Source: Chionoecetes opilio
Taxonomy: Eukaryota; Arthropoda; Malacostraca; Decapoda; Majidae
DNA length: 64,000 bases
NCBI GenBank assembly: GCA_016584305.1
Contig: JACEEZ010020333.1
Span: 194,090 to 258,089, forward strand
Direction: 5' to 3'
Shown here in pieces: positions 11,591-25,070 of the stretch. The position numbers and the translations under genes are program-made. Below the pieces are notes generated by a model. It did no database searches. It was given only the letters and a program-made list of their open reading frames with translations, and was not told the DNA's origin. How positions within the stretch are numbered: the stretch's first letter is position 1; every line of letters starts with the position of its first letter.

Positions 11591-11870
11591 CAGGGCCGGA
11601 TTAACAGGGGGGGGGGGCTACTGGGGCTCTAGCCCCAGGGCCCCCACCATATGTATATTAGCTTTAAGCAGTAACATTAAAAACATTAGCAATTTACAAA
11701 ACCAAAAAATATTTGCCTGTCTCTGTTTCATCCTTTATCTCTGAATACCAGTCTATGCATTAATAGTTGTTTGCCAAACATAGGCCTCAAAATACCCACA
11801 AAAGTGCTTAATTTTTGTGCGAATATAGGGCCCCCACAAAAGCTGAGCCCCAGGGCCCTCACAGCTCTTG
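11591..11870. mobile_element. CAGGGCCGGATTAA repeat, possibly hAT-derived
   Basis: CAGGGCCGGATTAAC and repeated CCCCAGGGCCC blocks at both sides (about 11630 and 11850). The CAGGG start suggests a hAT-type non-autonomous element. The right end is not clearly defined. Confidence 0.4.
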
Positions 11871-11960
11871 ATCCAAAAAACTTTGTCTTTGCCATGCCGA
11901 GTTATATCAAATTCCGAGTTATACAGTGCCGAGTTATAAGGCTTTTACTGTATATATATA

Positions 11961-13738
<1,778 letters not shown>

Positions 13739-13915
13739 TTTGCTAACCTAACCTCACTATAACCCCTTAAAAGTAACTAACCTAGCCTCACTATAACCCC
13801 CTAAAAGTTACTAACCTAACCTCACTATAATCCCCTAAAAGTACTAACCTAACCTCACTATAACCCCTTAAAAGTAATTAACCTAACCTCACTATAACAC
13901 ACTAAAAGTAAAACA
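13739..13915. repeat. About 34-bp minisatellite with TAACCTAACC core
   Basis: Five imperfect units of the form CTAACCTAACCTCACTATAA followed by CCCCTTAAAAGTAA. The unit head resembles the arthropod telomere repeat (TAACC)n. Confidence 0.9.
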
Positions 13916-14146
13916 GCTAAACAAAGCTACTAACCTACTACTACCCCCTAAAGCTAACAGTAGTAAGGGATGCAAATTCTGAATGGAGAAAGGTATTTAG
14001 TGGGGTGCCACAAGGATCAGTGTTGGCACCAATAATGTTCACGATTTACGTCAATGACATGACTGATGAAATAAAGTTATATTAGTCTATTTGTGGATGA
14101 TGCAAAACTATTAAGAGAAATAAAAAGCTATAAAGATTTTGAAACA

Positions 14147-16527
14147 CACTCATCCCTCGTATAACGCAGGTTCGATTAACGCAATTTCAGAGTTACGCAC
14201 AAAACTTTTGTATACCAAAAATCGATTAACATATAAAAAATTCGAAGTTACGCACAAATTTACGACAATAAAATATGCAAAAAATGATAAAAAGAAGAAA
14301 ATGTACAACAACCCACAAATAAAATATATTTATGAATATACTACCCTGTAAAAGAACCAACGAACAAGCAGCACAGCTCAGCTTCCCCCCCGTATGGTTT
14401 GTTTACGTTTTGCGCGGTACAGATAAACAGTGGATTTCCAGTGCTTCTGTTATATCGTCCATTATCGAGTGAAACGACTGCATAATGTCTACTAAGCGTG
14501 TTGCTAGTGGTAGTGCTAGTGCTCCTAAGCCTAAAAAGTGTAGAAAATCTATAAATTTAGAAACTAAATTAGAAGTGTTGAAGAAAAGTGATGAAGGGAT
14601 GCGATTGAAAGACATCGCGAATTTGTTCAACCTTGCTCCATCGACTGTGGTGACAATTAAGAAGGACAAGGACAAAATTAAATCAAGTGCGAAGAATGCT
14701 ACTCCGTTGACAGCGAAGTTAGCTACAAGGCATCGTCCACCTATCATGGAAGAGATGGAAAGACTGTTGGCATTATGGGTGGACGACATGTGCAGCCGGG
14801 ATGACTCGCCAATGACGAACATCTTGATGCAGGAAAAAGCTCGCTCACTTTATGATGATTTATTGGCTAAGGATGAGGCAAGTGCTGGACCTAGTGGAGC
14901 TGCTGCTCCTCCACCATTCAATGCAAGCAAGGGCTGGTTGGAAAGGTTCAAGAACAGGAATCATCTGCACTCGGTAACACAGTCTGGGGAGGCAGCGTCG
15001 GCTGACAAAGAAGCTGCTCAGGCTTATCTGCCAGTGCTCAAGAAAATTATCGAGGACACAGCAGACCAAGTGTTCAACTTTGATGAAACTGGACTCTACT
15101 GGAAGAGAATGCCAAAGAGGACAGTGATATCCAGGGAGGAGAAGAAAGCACCAGGTCATAAAGCCTCCAAGGATAGAGTGTCACTGCTGGTTGGTGGCAA
15201 TGCAGAGGTGATTTCAAGCTAAAGACGCTCCTCATTGGCTATTCAAAAATCCCTCGGGCCTTAAAGGGTCATGCTAAGGAATGTCTGCCAGTCATTTACC
15301 GCTCTAGCAAAAAAGCGTGGACCAACCAATACATATTCCAGGATTGGTTCACTAATTATTTTTGCCCTGCTGTGGAGCGCTACTGTAGGAGGAAGAATAT
15401 TGCTCACAATGCACTGCTGCTCCTTGACAACGCCCCCACCCACCCTAACAACCTTTCTGACTTGTCTGAACACATTCGAGTGGAATTTTACCAAAAAACA
15501 CCACATCACTAATCCAACCAATGGACAAGGGGCAATTGCCACCTTAAAGCTTATTATCTCCGTCGTACCTTCAGAAAAATTATTAATGCTGTGGACGCTG
15601 ACGAAAATCTCTCCATTCGTCAATTTTGGAAGGAATTCAACATCAAGAATGCTATTGACAACATTGCTGAATCCTGGGATGAGGTCACACCATCCAATAT
15701 GAATGCTGTTTGGAAGAAATTGTGGCCAGAATGTGTCCACAACTTTAAAGGTTTTCCTGAACCAACTCCTGTCGTGCGAGAAATTGTTAACCTTGCACAT
15801 ACAGCTGGTATGGACGAAGTGGGAGAAGAAGATATTGTTGAGCTGTTGCGATCTCATGATGAGGAACTCAGCAACGAAGACTTAATGGCCATCGAACAAG
15901 TCAGAGCACTAGAGGAGGAAACTGCAGAGGAAGATGACCCAGAGCCGCAGCTTCACTTAACTAGGAAGATCTTAGCTGATGTTATCTCCAAATTTGAAAG
16001 TGGCATTCATGACATTGTGAATAACGATCCCAACCGTGAACGCAGTCTCAAATTTGAAAACACAGTCAGAAGTGCTCTCACTGCCTACAAGATGCTTCAT
16101 CAAGAAAAAGTCCACCAAGCACAACAGACAACTATAACATCATTCTTCACTAAACCTGCTGCAACATCACCAGCCAGCTCTACTTCTACGTCTTCCGACG
16201 ATGATGCCCCCACCTCACCCCAGTAACTCTGCCGACACCCCCCAGCCACCATCTTTGTCACCTCAAGCCTCAAGTATTCTTCTATATAGTGAGTACAACT
16301 TCTATATATCATTTAACTTTAATATTAATTATATTTCATATGTCTATGCTCACAAATTAATGTATGACTGCATTTTATGAGAGGGTTAGGTTGTGATTTT
16401 TTTTCGTAAGAACGTATCTCGACTTATATAATGGGAGTCAATGGGAAAATGGAATTCGTTTAACGCATTTTCACTTAACGCACGATTTCCCAAGAACGTA
16501 ACTCATGCGTTAAATGAGGGAGGCGTG
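14147..16527 (+). mobile_element. Tigger transposon, 2.38 kb
   Basis: Ends CACTCATCCCTCGTATAACG and, reversed, CACGCCTCCCTCATTTAACG: 22 aligned bases, 4 mismatches. It is flanked by CA on both sides. Removing one CA plus the element restores the host reading KDFETLQNDLNKI. It contains a nearly complete transposase gene. Confidence 0.92.
14485..16226 (+). pseudogene. Tigger (pogo-type) transposase, frameshifted
   Basis: About 570 codons from ATG 14485. The N-terminus MSTKRVASGSASAPKPKKCR leads into the CENP-B-type HTH (LETKLEVLKKSDEGMRLKDI, LAPSTVVTIKKDKDKI). A second DNA-binding unit contains ASKGWLERFKNR. The DDE core shows the first Asp in VFNFDETGLYWKRMP and the second in NALLLLDNAPTHP. 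The C-terminus is acidic and Ser/Thr-rich, ending SSDDDAPTSPQ. Frame breaks occur near 15210 (end of the first ORF at NAEVISS) and 15500-15590, so no full protein is made. Length and domain order are those of Tigger transposases. Confidence 0.93.
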
Positions 16528-17270
16528 CACTACAAAATGACCTGAACAAGATCTACGAATGGAGCAGAAGATGCGAAATGGAATTTAATGTGAATAATTG
16601 TCATGTGATGGAAATTGGAAAAAGCGAAGATATAAATGGCCATATAAAATGGGAAATTAAATAATTACAAGGGTTCATGAAGAAAAGGACCTGGTAGTGA
16701 TAATGCAGAATAACCTATAACCAGAAAAACATATAAATAAAATATTTGGAGATACATACAGGATGTTAAAGAATATTAGAGTGGCATTTCATTACATGGA
16801 CAAAAATATTATGAGAAAGATAATTACTGCAATGATCCGACCAAAAATGGAATATGCTGCCATTGTATGGTCCCCATATAAAAAGAAGCATGTGAAAAAG
16901 TTGGAGAGGATACAGAGAATGGCAACAAAGATGGTACCAGAGCTAGACCTCTCTTATGAGGAAAGGTTGAAGGAAATAAAGTTACCAACACTTGAGCATA
17001 GAACACTTGAGCATAGAAGAGAAAGAGGAGACTTCATAACAATTTTCAAGCTGATAACTAAGATGGAAGAAACAGACAATGAGAGACTACTGACTCGGCA
17101 ACAAAGAGAAGGTCGATACACAAGAGGACATACAAAAAAACTAAGAAAAGGGAAATGCCTGAACAACATAAAGAAGTACAGCTTCCCTCATAGAAATGTA
17201 GAAGTTTGGAATGGACTAAACGAGGAGGTGATATCGGCACATAATGTGCACCAATTGAAAGAAACCTGAG

Positions 17271-17465
17271 AGACACCTGAAACCTGACACCTAAGTTGCG
17301 AACCCCACTCCACCGATTGTAACTGTGAAACCAAATGGTCGTTAATCGAAAGAGGTATTGAAAGAGACACATCGTTAGTGTGAAATATCATTAAGCAGGG
17401 CATCGTGAAGCAAGGTGTATTAAGCAGGGCATCGTGAAGCAAGGTGTATTTGAAGCCTAAAACAA
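17271..17465. repeat. Dispersed repeat shared with 42408-42530
   Basis: Shares ACACCTGA, CCCCACTCCACCGAT, TGGTCGTTAATCGAA-type text and AAAGAGACA with the second copy. It also holds two direct copies of a 29-bp unit starting ATTAAGCAGGGCATCGTGAA (17391-17450). Function unknown. Confidence 0.7.
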
Positions 17466-18245
17466 TCTCTCCATAACTAGGGGTCCACTTATATGCCAGG
17501 TATTAAATGTGAACCTTTACCACAAAATGGTAAGCAAGTGGAACAGCCTGCCTAACACCCTCCGTGCACCACTTACCAAAACTTCCACAGCCAGCCACAA
17601 CTATTTCCAACTGAAACTCATGTTTGGCAATATTTACCATAAAAACAGTAATATAATAGGAATGACTTACCATACATACAGTATTAAAATATAAACAATC
17701 ATCGCCATTTCGAACAGCCGACGCACTGTAAACAGTATTAAATAGAAACGATCACCAGCACATGTACTTTGACCAACCGTCTGACTGTAAACACTCGCAT
17801 CAGCTGATCGGCATGCCAACTGTGCCTAAAAAACCACACAGCCAGCTATGTAGCAATGGGTCCGTTACACTCAGTTAACACTTATTCACTCACTCACCTG
17901 ACTGCTTGTAAAGTGGAAGTCAGTCACTCATTGAGTCACAAAACTGAGTTGAGTACCTACCATACTGTTGCTTACAGTCAGAAAATGTAGGTTTTATCAT
18001 AGTCGTACCTCAATAATAATAGTAACAATAATAATAAATGAGAAAAATAATCCATTTAAATATCCTTATATGGGAAAAACTATCCACCAGTGTATTAAAT
18101 GGCCCAAGGCCATTGCTACCATTATGACTTTATTTTTTTACTGATTTTTTTTTCATGAATTTTTTATATATTCAGGGTGGGCGGTCCCCTAAGTGAATAC
18201 ATAGTGCGATTGAGAATAGAAGTGTAGGGTGCTAAAGATACTCAC
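17466..18245. other. Graf intron, no recognised element
   Basis: AT-rich. The short frame at 17509-17694 shows no family resemblance that I recognise. Ends at the donor of exon 18246-18343. Confidence 0.5.
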
Positions 18246-18343
18246 AATCTTGTGCTGGATCTGGTTGTAGGGGATCATGGTGAAGACTCTGTTTTCTTTT
18301 TGGTATAGACAATAGTGCTTGGTCCATGTGGTACCAAAAGCCT
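18246..18343 (-). CDS. Graf: Graf exon: N-terminal half of PH domain
   Basis: A 98-nt exon with acceptor TTCCCACAG and donor GTGAGT. The first two bases, AG, complete a Lys codon begun in exon 22938-23007, and 32 codons follow, ending in phase 0. It encodes AFGTTWTKHYCLYQKENRVF followed by TMIPYNQIQHKI, equivalent to the FGTSWVKHYC strand pair of vertebrate GRAF1. It is separated from the next exon (5207-5383) by a 12.9-kb intron that holds the TA-microsatellite transposon chain and the nested Tigger element. The frame is intact. Confidence 0.95.
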
Positions 18344-19238
18344 CTGTGGGAAGGAAAAAAGATAAAAGTGGTGATATAAACAAAAAAGCATGCTAGGGTG
18401 CAGCCAAAAGGGATACCATTAAGAAAAGGTATATTAACCCCTTCACATTCTAGAACAGTGGACACGTTTCGCATCCTTTGAGAATTGATGTCTGAAACAC
18501 CTAAGACGCGAAACGCGTCCTTTAACCCTCCGCGGCAGAAAAATATTTGCCAGAAATTGATAAATAATGCTATGTGTCATTTTTGGGCAGTTGTTCAGTA
18601 AGCTGATCTGTTTCAGAATTAATTATCTGGCAGCCCTCTGTAAGCATTCGTGTGGAAGACCGCAGTTCAAAACTTCAAATATTCTAGTTGCCTCCCAGCA
18701 GTCAGCCTGCTAGGGCATGTTGAGTGGCGGTAGGATTTAAAGGCCAGCCTGCGACATAGAGCCTGCGTTCAGTGCTTCAGTGCGTATTTGTTGTATAATA
18801 AGTCTATGTGAATGCCCAAAATTTTAGTGCAAATATATGCAGATCACAATACTATGTAATGGAAATTGGCTACACATAATTGTGTAACGGTTAATAATGG
18901 GAAATTCAAGCTCATGAACAAAGTTTTTAGCAATGAATAGCCTATATAGCCTATTTGTCGGAATGGTTGACGTGTGCATTAGCAAAGTGATGATATAAAA
19001 AGTGAAACTGTGCTGGGTAAATTTACTATTTTATATGAATTGTACACATGGGTAGTTTTTTTTATATATACATATAATCATGTACACATTTAGAATCTTA
19101 TCACCGCGTGTTCGCAGCTACACTCTACACTACCCTCCCGAGTTTCGCGCTTGCTTTCTTCCGGAGGCATAGCGCGAAACTCGCGGATCGCGAAACTCGG
19201 GTATTATAAACCCTGTAAAAATGCTTATTTAGTCCGTT

Positions 19239-19345
19239 TTTTTTTTTTTTTTTTTTTTTTTGGTGTGTGTGCCTACAGCGCCGTTATGCAGTGACCTCCA
19301 GGGGTGGGATGGTAGGCCCTGGAGGTTAACTTGAGGGCTGTGTAC
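19239..19345 (-). mobile_element. Inverted SINE 3' tail
   Basis: A T run then GCCTACAGCGCCGTTATGCA, CCAGGGGTGGGATGGTAGGC and TTAACTTGAGGGCTGT. This is the reverse complement of the 3' end of the SINE at 19934-20412, so the two can pair as a long hairpin. Confidence 0.85.
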
Positions 19346-19933
19346 CTACCGTATTTTGCAGCTTACAAGACTCACTTTTTCCCCCAAAAAATATCCTGAA
19401 AATGCCCCAAGCCCTGTCCACCCAGCAGTGAATGGGTACTGGGTGTTAGCCTAGGGTTTGTGACCCGCCTCCCGGAGTGGTGGCTTCGGCCAACACTACG
19501 TAGAGAAGAGGAAGGAGGAGAGGAGCTTGAGATTGAGCTTGAGTTGGGAGTCACCCAGCAGATGCTGTTTTGGTCTGAGTGAGTGAGCCTGACACATATC
19601 TTGTCAGCTGATGGTTGTGTGACAGTGTTATACGACAATAACAGTCACAATGCCTTCCTCTCTTCTCTCCTGTCTCCTCCAGTACCTCCAGAAACCACAG
19701 TACCACACACGTCATGGTTAATCACTTATAAAGGAGTATTTTGTGGTAAATAGTAAGGTAAGGTGCTACTTATTTCGAGGTGTTACCTATCTTATGCGAC
19801 ACCGGCTGTTCCTGTAGAGAAAAACACAAACAAATGGAAAAAAACAAAGCAAAACTACATACAGCTATACTAAGCCTATTATTATACTATACTAAGCAGG
19901 AAGGAAGGAAGATGTGTCCCATACGTCTCTTAT

Positions 19934-20357
19934 GGGAGGCGGTAGCAGAGTGGGTAGCGTCAAGATATATGTCAAGCTCGATCACGAGCTTGACAGACGA
20001 CCTACAAAGTGATACTAAGCAGAAAAGGTCACAAGAAGAAGAAGTCTCCGAGTGGCGTTCTCGGTGATCCGAGTTCGATCCTTGATGAGGGCTGTAAAAT
20101 CCACTTAAAATCTTTCTCTGCACTGTTGAGTGGCCTAAGAACACCCACATGCTGCCCATTAGCTCTACCTTTGATTGCGAGTGCATCGGAGGATACTGGG
20201 GGCGGCATGAGCCTCTAATGACAGGCGTCACTGTAGAAATTCTGTCTGCGCTACCACGGGCGAGGGCCAACCATCACAGCCCTCAAGTTAATCTCCAGGG
20301 CCTACCATCCCACTCCTGGAAGTCACTGCCTAACGGCGCTGTAGGCACACACACACA

Positions 20358-20412
<55 letters not shown>
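19934..20412 (+). mobile_element. tRNA-derived SINE with an 82-bp insertion
   Basis: Head GAGGCGGTAGCAGAGTGGGT, then GAGTTCGATCC, body through GGCGGCATGAGCCTCTAATG, and tail GGCGCTGTAGG followed by (CA)n and an A run to 20412. The head is interrupted after GCGTC by an 82-bp unit; the SINE resumes at GTCTCCGAGTGGCG. Confidence 0.9.
19962..20043 (+). mobile_element. 82-bp mobile unit inside SINE
   Basis: Starts AAGATATATGTCAAGCTCGA, has a small inverted repeat CAAGCTCG/CGAGCTTG and ends in (GAA)n. GTC is duplicated on both sides. A second copy lies at 41322-41403 in another context. Confidence 0.75.
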
Positions 20413-20413
<1 letters not shown>

Positions 20414-21785
20414 CGAAACTCAGGGATATAATGCGCGAAAGTCGGGATGGCAAGTATTTAGGACTCGGCGCGAAACTCGAGGATCGCGAAACTCGCATAG
20501 CGTGAAACTCTGGAGGGTAGTGTATATGAATCCATGTGTACAGTGATAATTTAGTGTGTTTAAAAAAAAAACTGAAACCAGTTCATATTTGTTGTGATGC
20601 TGGACTGTGACGTGTAGATGTGTGTGCATCTACCTCGAGGTAGTTAAGTTATTTGAATTATGAAGAAAATGTTGAAAATTACCTTTGTTTGATTAAACGT
20701 ATATTTGTGTAGTGAACATATAATAGATTTCTATTTCAGGCATATAATTGTGTAACACCACTAACCACCACTTTCTTGTTGCTAAATCCCATTAACAATT
20801 GGAAAAGTGAGATGGAAGATGGGGAATATATCAGGGGAGAAGAGATTGAGCTAGGCTTCAGCTCAAAAATTATCCATCTCCAAAAAATATTGAGGCTAGA
20901 AACTATGGCTTGGTGGCATTCTTGTCTTTACAGTGTGGACATATCATCTATATAACTTTCGTGCATATTTTCCAAACCAACTAACCAAAATATATAGTGC
21001 GTAAATAACATTTTACTGTTGATGGTCAAGTTTACATGGACATCTCTCAGGAAATATTGCAGATACGAAGATTCTGAAGACATCCCTGAATTGCTGATAA
21101 AAATTGTCATTTATATGCATACTTAAGAAATATTACTTTAGTGAGAAAAGTTTAGAGACTATGAGAATTTGCTAGCCTATCCAAAATTATCGGGTGGTCG
21201 ATAAACAATTTAAGAAAAATTCACCCTAAAAAAGTTTTAGACATATTATTATATGGTTACATTCTTTTTTTCTTTTTTCAGGAGCTCAACACAACGAATC
21301 CAAACTCAAAGCTGTATCATAAAGCATTGGTGAAAAATTCGAGAAAAAGTTTTTTAAATGGTTACTTCCCGAAAAAGATTTAGTTTACTCAATTTTTTGC
21401 ATGGTGCATACTCATTTATCAGAAAACTAATTGCTCCAAAGATAAAAGAATATAATTCTGCTTCTTTTGGTATACACCATGTCAAAAGTTTTCTCAGATA
21501 ATTATTACCGGCGACGAGCTGGTCATACACTGTTTATGCACATTTATTCAGTCTCATAATGGCATTTATTTACTGTGTTTTACAGTTTTTTATGTGATAA
21601 TCCTGTAGAACAAACATCTCCAAAGATAACAGTATAACATTTATACTTATACCGTACGTGTATTTGGTACGGGGCAAATTACTCTGGAATGTAAACTTTT
21701 TTGCGTATAGAAAAGCACTTCCCTTAACCTCTACTGGTTGCCACTGGAAAAAATATCATAAATAATATTAAGGACTGCGAAGGGG

Positions 21786-22070
21786 TTAATGCATACATGA
21801 AGCAAAGAAAGTGAGTTGCAACAAAAATCAAGTCAAATTATTCGCGGCAAGTAAGGCGATACTTTATAAAATGCTTCGTCTATAACTGACTAGTGGCATC
21901 TGAACATTCCTCAACGGTCTTGATGGACTGTTTGTGCTTTAAAAAAGCTGCCATATGAAGGATATCTCTCTCGGAAGTCACTAGGCTGCCATAGAGTACA
22001 TTTTCTGAATTCTCTTATGGGACCGCTCTGCTATGATGTGGCGAACAATATTTTGGCGCGTAGTGTAATA
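21786..22070. other. Graf intron between two elements
   Basis: Short stretch between the TTAA element and the next MITE; nothing recognised. Confidence 0.5.
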
Positions 22071-22862
22071 CAGTAAACCATCTCTTAACTCGAACCCATA
22101 TAATTTGAACTTCGGATGATTCGACCTGTTTCAGGCCCAGTTCAAATATTTCAATACTAGCCTCCACATCGCCTCCAACACATTAAGCACCTCAAGCACT
22201 TAAGACTTTACCTTACATATCCCCAGTGACACCACTGTTGCGTTCAGTAGCGGTCAACCCCCCTTGCACTCCCTACTAAACGATACTAAACACTTCACAA
22301 TACACATTGCTACCAAGATAGCAGCTGCCGAAATTTATCTCTGTGGCTATTCTTATTGTTGCAGAATAACTTGCTGATGACCCTGTATTTGATGCAGCAG
22401 AAGTTATAGCAGCAGGAAATGAAATACTAAGGAAGCAAGAAGAGGAGAGTCTTTCTTTGCCCTTTGTTTACACACCCTTCTTGTAGCGCGAGCCGGCAAC
22501 TCAGTAGCGATCCACCTCCCAGGGCTGTAGTGCGAGGGCGTGCGCTAGGCATACTGTATGCTGACATCACCGTGCGCCTCCATGTGCACCCATTCGTGTT
22601 GCATTACTTAACGCAGCCCTTGCCTGAAGATGCTATATATAAGTGATGCCTGAGTGCTCAGTGTACAGTAGTACTGCATTTGAAGACTTCAGTATTAGCC
22701 ATGTTTTAGTGAGTCCAAGTACTACAATCTGTGCTGTTTTAGCATGTTTTAGTGAGTTCTTATTGTGTGGAGGGGCTAAAGGTAACGATTGGATAATTCA
22801 GACTTTCGGCTAATTCGACCCAAGTCTTCCCCCAGTTAGTTCGAATTAGAGAGGGTTTACTG
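22071..22862. mobile_element. Tigger/pogo-type MITE with nested inner MITE
   Basis: Left end CAGTAAACCATCTCTTAACT, right end AATTAGAGAGGGTTTACTG; TA on the left, the right TA is altered. The interior from TTGCGTTCAGTAGCGG (22239) to ACTTAACGCAGCCC (about 22619) is a separate inverted-repeat element, also found at 35132-35538 and alone at 36491-36886. Confidence 0.82.
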
Positions 22863-22937
22863 ATGAAATGATCAAAATAACAGTAACAATAATAATAATC
22901 ATCATTATTACTATAGATAAAGAGAAAGGTGCCTTAC

Positions 22938-23007
22938 TCTTTTCCATGAGGAAGAGGTAGCCTTGTCTGGTGTACATCTTGTCCATATTGCCGGGATCCA
23001 CTGACTT
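22938..23007 (-). CDS. Graf: Graf exon: BAR-PH linker and PH start
   Basis: A short 70-nt exon: acceptor CCCCCACAG, 23 codons plus one base, donor GTAAGG. It reads KSVDPGNMDKMYTRQGYLFL then MEK. The GYLFLMEK part is the first PH-domain strand, as GYLYVQEK in vertebrate GRAF1. Phase 0 on the left agrees with exon 32755-32817, and the single trailing base agrees with exon 18246-18343. The 76-bp gap between it and the MITE at 22071-22862 shows how close transposons have inserted to coding sequence without breaking it. Confidence 0.94.
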
Positions 23008-24079
23008 CTGTGGGGGTAAGGAGTGAGTGAGTCTCTCTTGTCTTAATTGGCAGGGAAAGAGCCTACACTCCTGATGTAAGAGCTAGAGGAATACAGTGCC
23101 TAATAGAGCAGTTTAATATAAGATACCTAATAGAGGGCAAGAGTGCCATACAGAAGGCTACAGTTCCTGACAGAGAGTATGAGTTCCAGTCACCATTCTA
23201 CTGTTTCTAAGTGAGGGCTACAAGACCACACAGCTGAAATGATTAATATATGGCCTAAGTAAACAGGGTATAAATACCTATAAAAGGGCTAGAAGGTTTA
23301 AAAATGTCTTACATGTTTGACAGTTCCATGATGCCCAGTGGAAGGCTTTAGTGGCTAACAGTTGGGCAAACTATTTATTTACCTGACAGAGCTACAGGAA
23401 CTATAGAAAAGCATGATGTCTTGGAAGTGAAACTCTACCAACTAATCACTATGAAGAGATGCCTTGTGAAACTAGTCAGAACAGAGCACCTAAAAGTCCT
23501 TGAACACATCACTTCTAGATCATAGCACCTCAAAGGAGATGGGTGGTAGGGTACAGCACCTTCTTTGAGCCACATCACCCATCAGGGATGACAGTACCTA
23601 AAGACTACAGAATACTGCTTTACTACCTACCTAAGATATTACCACGTAACAGGACAAAGATTACCTCAAAATAATCTCAACATTATAACATAGGTTATAG
23701 GTTTAGGTCAGCAAAATCAAAAGAACAACTAAAACTACATAACATTCCCATTAAATAAGAAGCAAAGATAAGAAAGGGAGGAAAATGTTGATGTCTATTA
23801 CTGAGGAAAAAACAATTGAATAAAAAGGTAGCACTGTAGTGCAGGAAGACTGACATATCAGTCGTAGTGGAATAAATCTTAAGTGTACTAACAATGGTAA
23901 GCCTGTCATTTCAATAAAGTAACAGCTTGCATCTGATATCTAACAGACAGTGCAACATCAAGAATGGTGTAAATATACTGAGCATCACAATTAACACTCC
24001 TCACACTTACTCCCAAAGTCAACACATAAGGACCCACAACCACACACAATCATTCGTGAATCCACACACACACACACTA
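23008..24079. other. Graf intron, no recognised element
   Basis: Unique-looking AT-rich sequence upstream of exon 22938-23007. No ORFs or terminal repeats recognised. Confidence 0.5.
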
Positions 24080-24265
24080 TCTTAGAGAGATATCAAGAAG
24101 TACAGCTTCCCATACAAATTAATTGAACTGTGAAATAACCTGGATTAGGAGGTGGTACATGCCAAGAATATTCATGACTTCAAAGCAAAGCTGGATAATA
24201 GTAGTTTTGGAAAAGGGAAGGTACGAGCTTAGCTTTTTCCCTGTATATCACAACTAGATTAATAC
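24080..24265 (+). mobile_element. Family A CR1-like 3' end
   Basis: TCAAGAAGTACAGCTTCCCA, GCTGGATAATAG, GGTACGAGCTTAGCT, CCCTGTATATCACAACTAG: the conserved 3' end of family A, with a worn tail. Confidence 0.8.
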
Positions 24266-25070
24266 ACGGGCACCAATATATTGATCATATCACATACCCT
24301 AACAGGAATTACATCCTTCCTTACAAATAGGCCCAGACCATTAAGGCACACATACATTGAGTCTACAGTATCCATATACAACTCTAGGGAACTTCACTTG
24401 TACACCTAAACAGAGCTGAAACAAATTGTAAAAAACATTAGAGCAGTCTCCACCAAGACCCTAAGCTGACATCCACACCAGTAATGCTACACCAGGCACC
24501 ACAATACATCAGCAGGGGTTAGGGTGTCCCTGTGAGACAGCTGTTACTTGCCCAGTCATGACCCACATGCACATCACCAGGGTCAGCCTCATTCACCAAT
24601 AAGCAAGCTACAAGGTTAATTCTTTTCCTCATATTTATACAGGAAACATTGTGGAGTACTACAGATAACCCTCCTTTACGTCAACTCACTTCCTGTCTTT
24701 TAATCATTCTTTTCATATTATGAAAAAATAAACAAGCATGAAATATGAATGCTCTCAGGGAAGATATTTCCACTCAAAAATGTAGGAAATGACAATGATA
24801 TAAGCAATGTACTACATAAAGACTTTATAGTAACTTCAGAAGTGGCAGAACCTACAGCATAGAGTTCCAGGCTGTCATTGTCCATTGCAGTTTTGTGAGT
24901 ATTGAAGTCCCTTGTAAGATGCAGATTAGATAAAAAATTCTAAGACACGTAAAACACATAAAAGGAGGAAGATGAATTGTACAAGAGGAGCAGGAGGAAC
25001 TTTGGAAAATTAGCATAGAATAACTAAGAAAACTCTTTGAAAAAATTGACTGGGGAGAAATGAAGAGTGA
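24266..25070. other. Graf intron, no recognised element
   Basis: AT-rich, no recognisable coding or repeat structure. Confidence 0.5.

Larger units (their letters stand above)
11050..11950. mobile_element. Tigger-type MITE (CAGTAAAAGCC family) carrying a SINE
   Basis: Terminal repeats CAGTAAAAGCCTTATAACTC and GAGTTATAAGGCTTTTACTG with TA on both sides; CCGAGTTAT/ATAACTCGG words recur inside. It is related to 37376-38822, which keeps a CENP-B-like HTH ORF and so identifies the family as Tigger/pogo. It contains a truncated SINE and a CAGGGCCGGATTAAC repeat. Confidence 0.88.
13956..17270 (+). mobile_element. CR1-like retrotransposon (family A), split by Tigger
   Basis: The RT block VFSGVPQGSVLAPIMFTIYV lies at about 14005, with the active-site box read as FVDD after a one-base shift. 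Coding resumes after the Tigger insertion at LQNDLNKIYEWS (16530) and continues to WSPYKKKHVKKLERIQRMAT and the family C-terminus FPHRNVEVWNGLNEEVIS. A 15-bp in-frame duplication gives LEHRTLEHR near 17000. Frameshifts make it inactive. Confidence 0.88.
19128..20522. mobile_element. TA-flanked MITE (CACTACCCTCC family) with SINE inside
   Basis: Ends CACTACCCTCCCGAGTTTCG and CTGGAGGGTAGTG with TA on both sides; GCGAAACTCG/CGAGTTTCGC words recur near both ends. It contains a plus-strand SINE (19934-20412) and an inverted 3' tail of the same SINE (19239-19345). Confidence 0.87.
18438..21785. mobile_element. TTAA-flanked (piggyBac-type) non-autonomous element
   Basis: TTAA at 18434-18437 and 21786-21789 flank ends CCCCTTCACATTC and, reversed, CCCCTTCGCAGTCC. 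No transposase was found in its 3.35 kb. About 1.4 kb of it is a nested TA-targeting MITE (19128-20522). The right part (about 21400-21700) resembles the flanks of the fold-backs at 49.7 and 56.9 kb. Confidence 0.72.

Noticed and set aside
14403..14822. 139-codon minus frame over the Tigger gene
   Set aside because: Shadow of the transposase coding strand; no homology.
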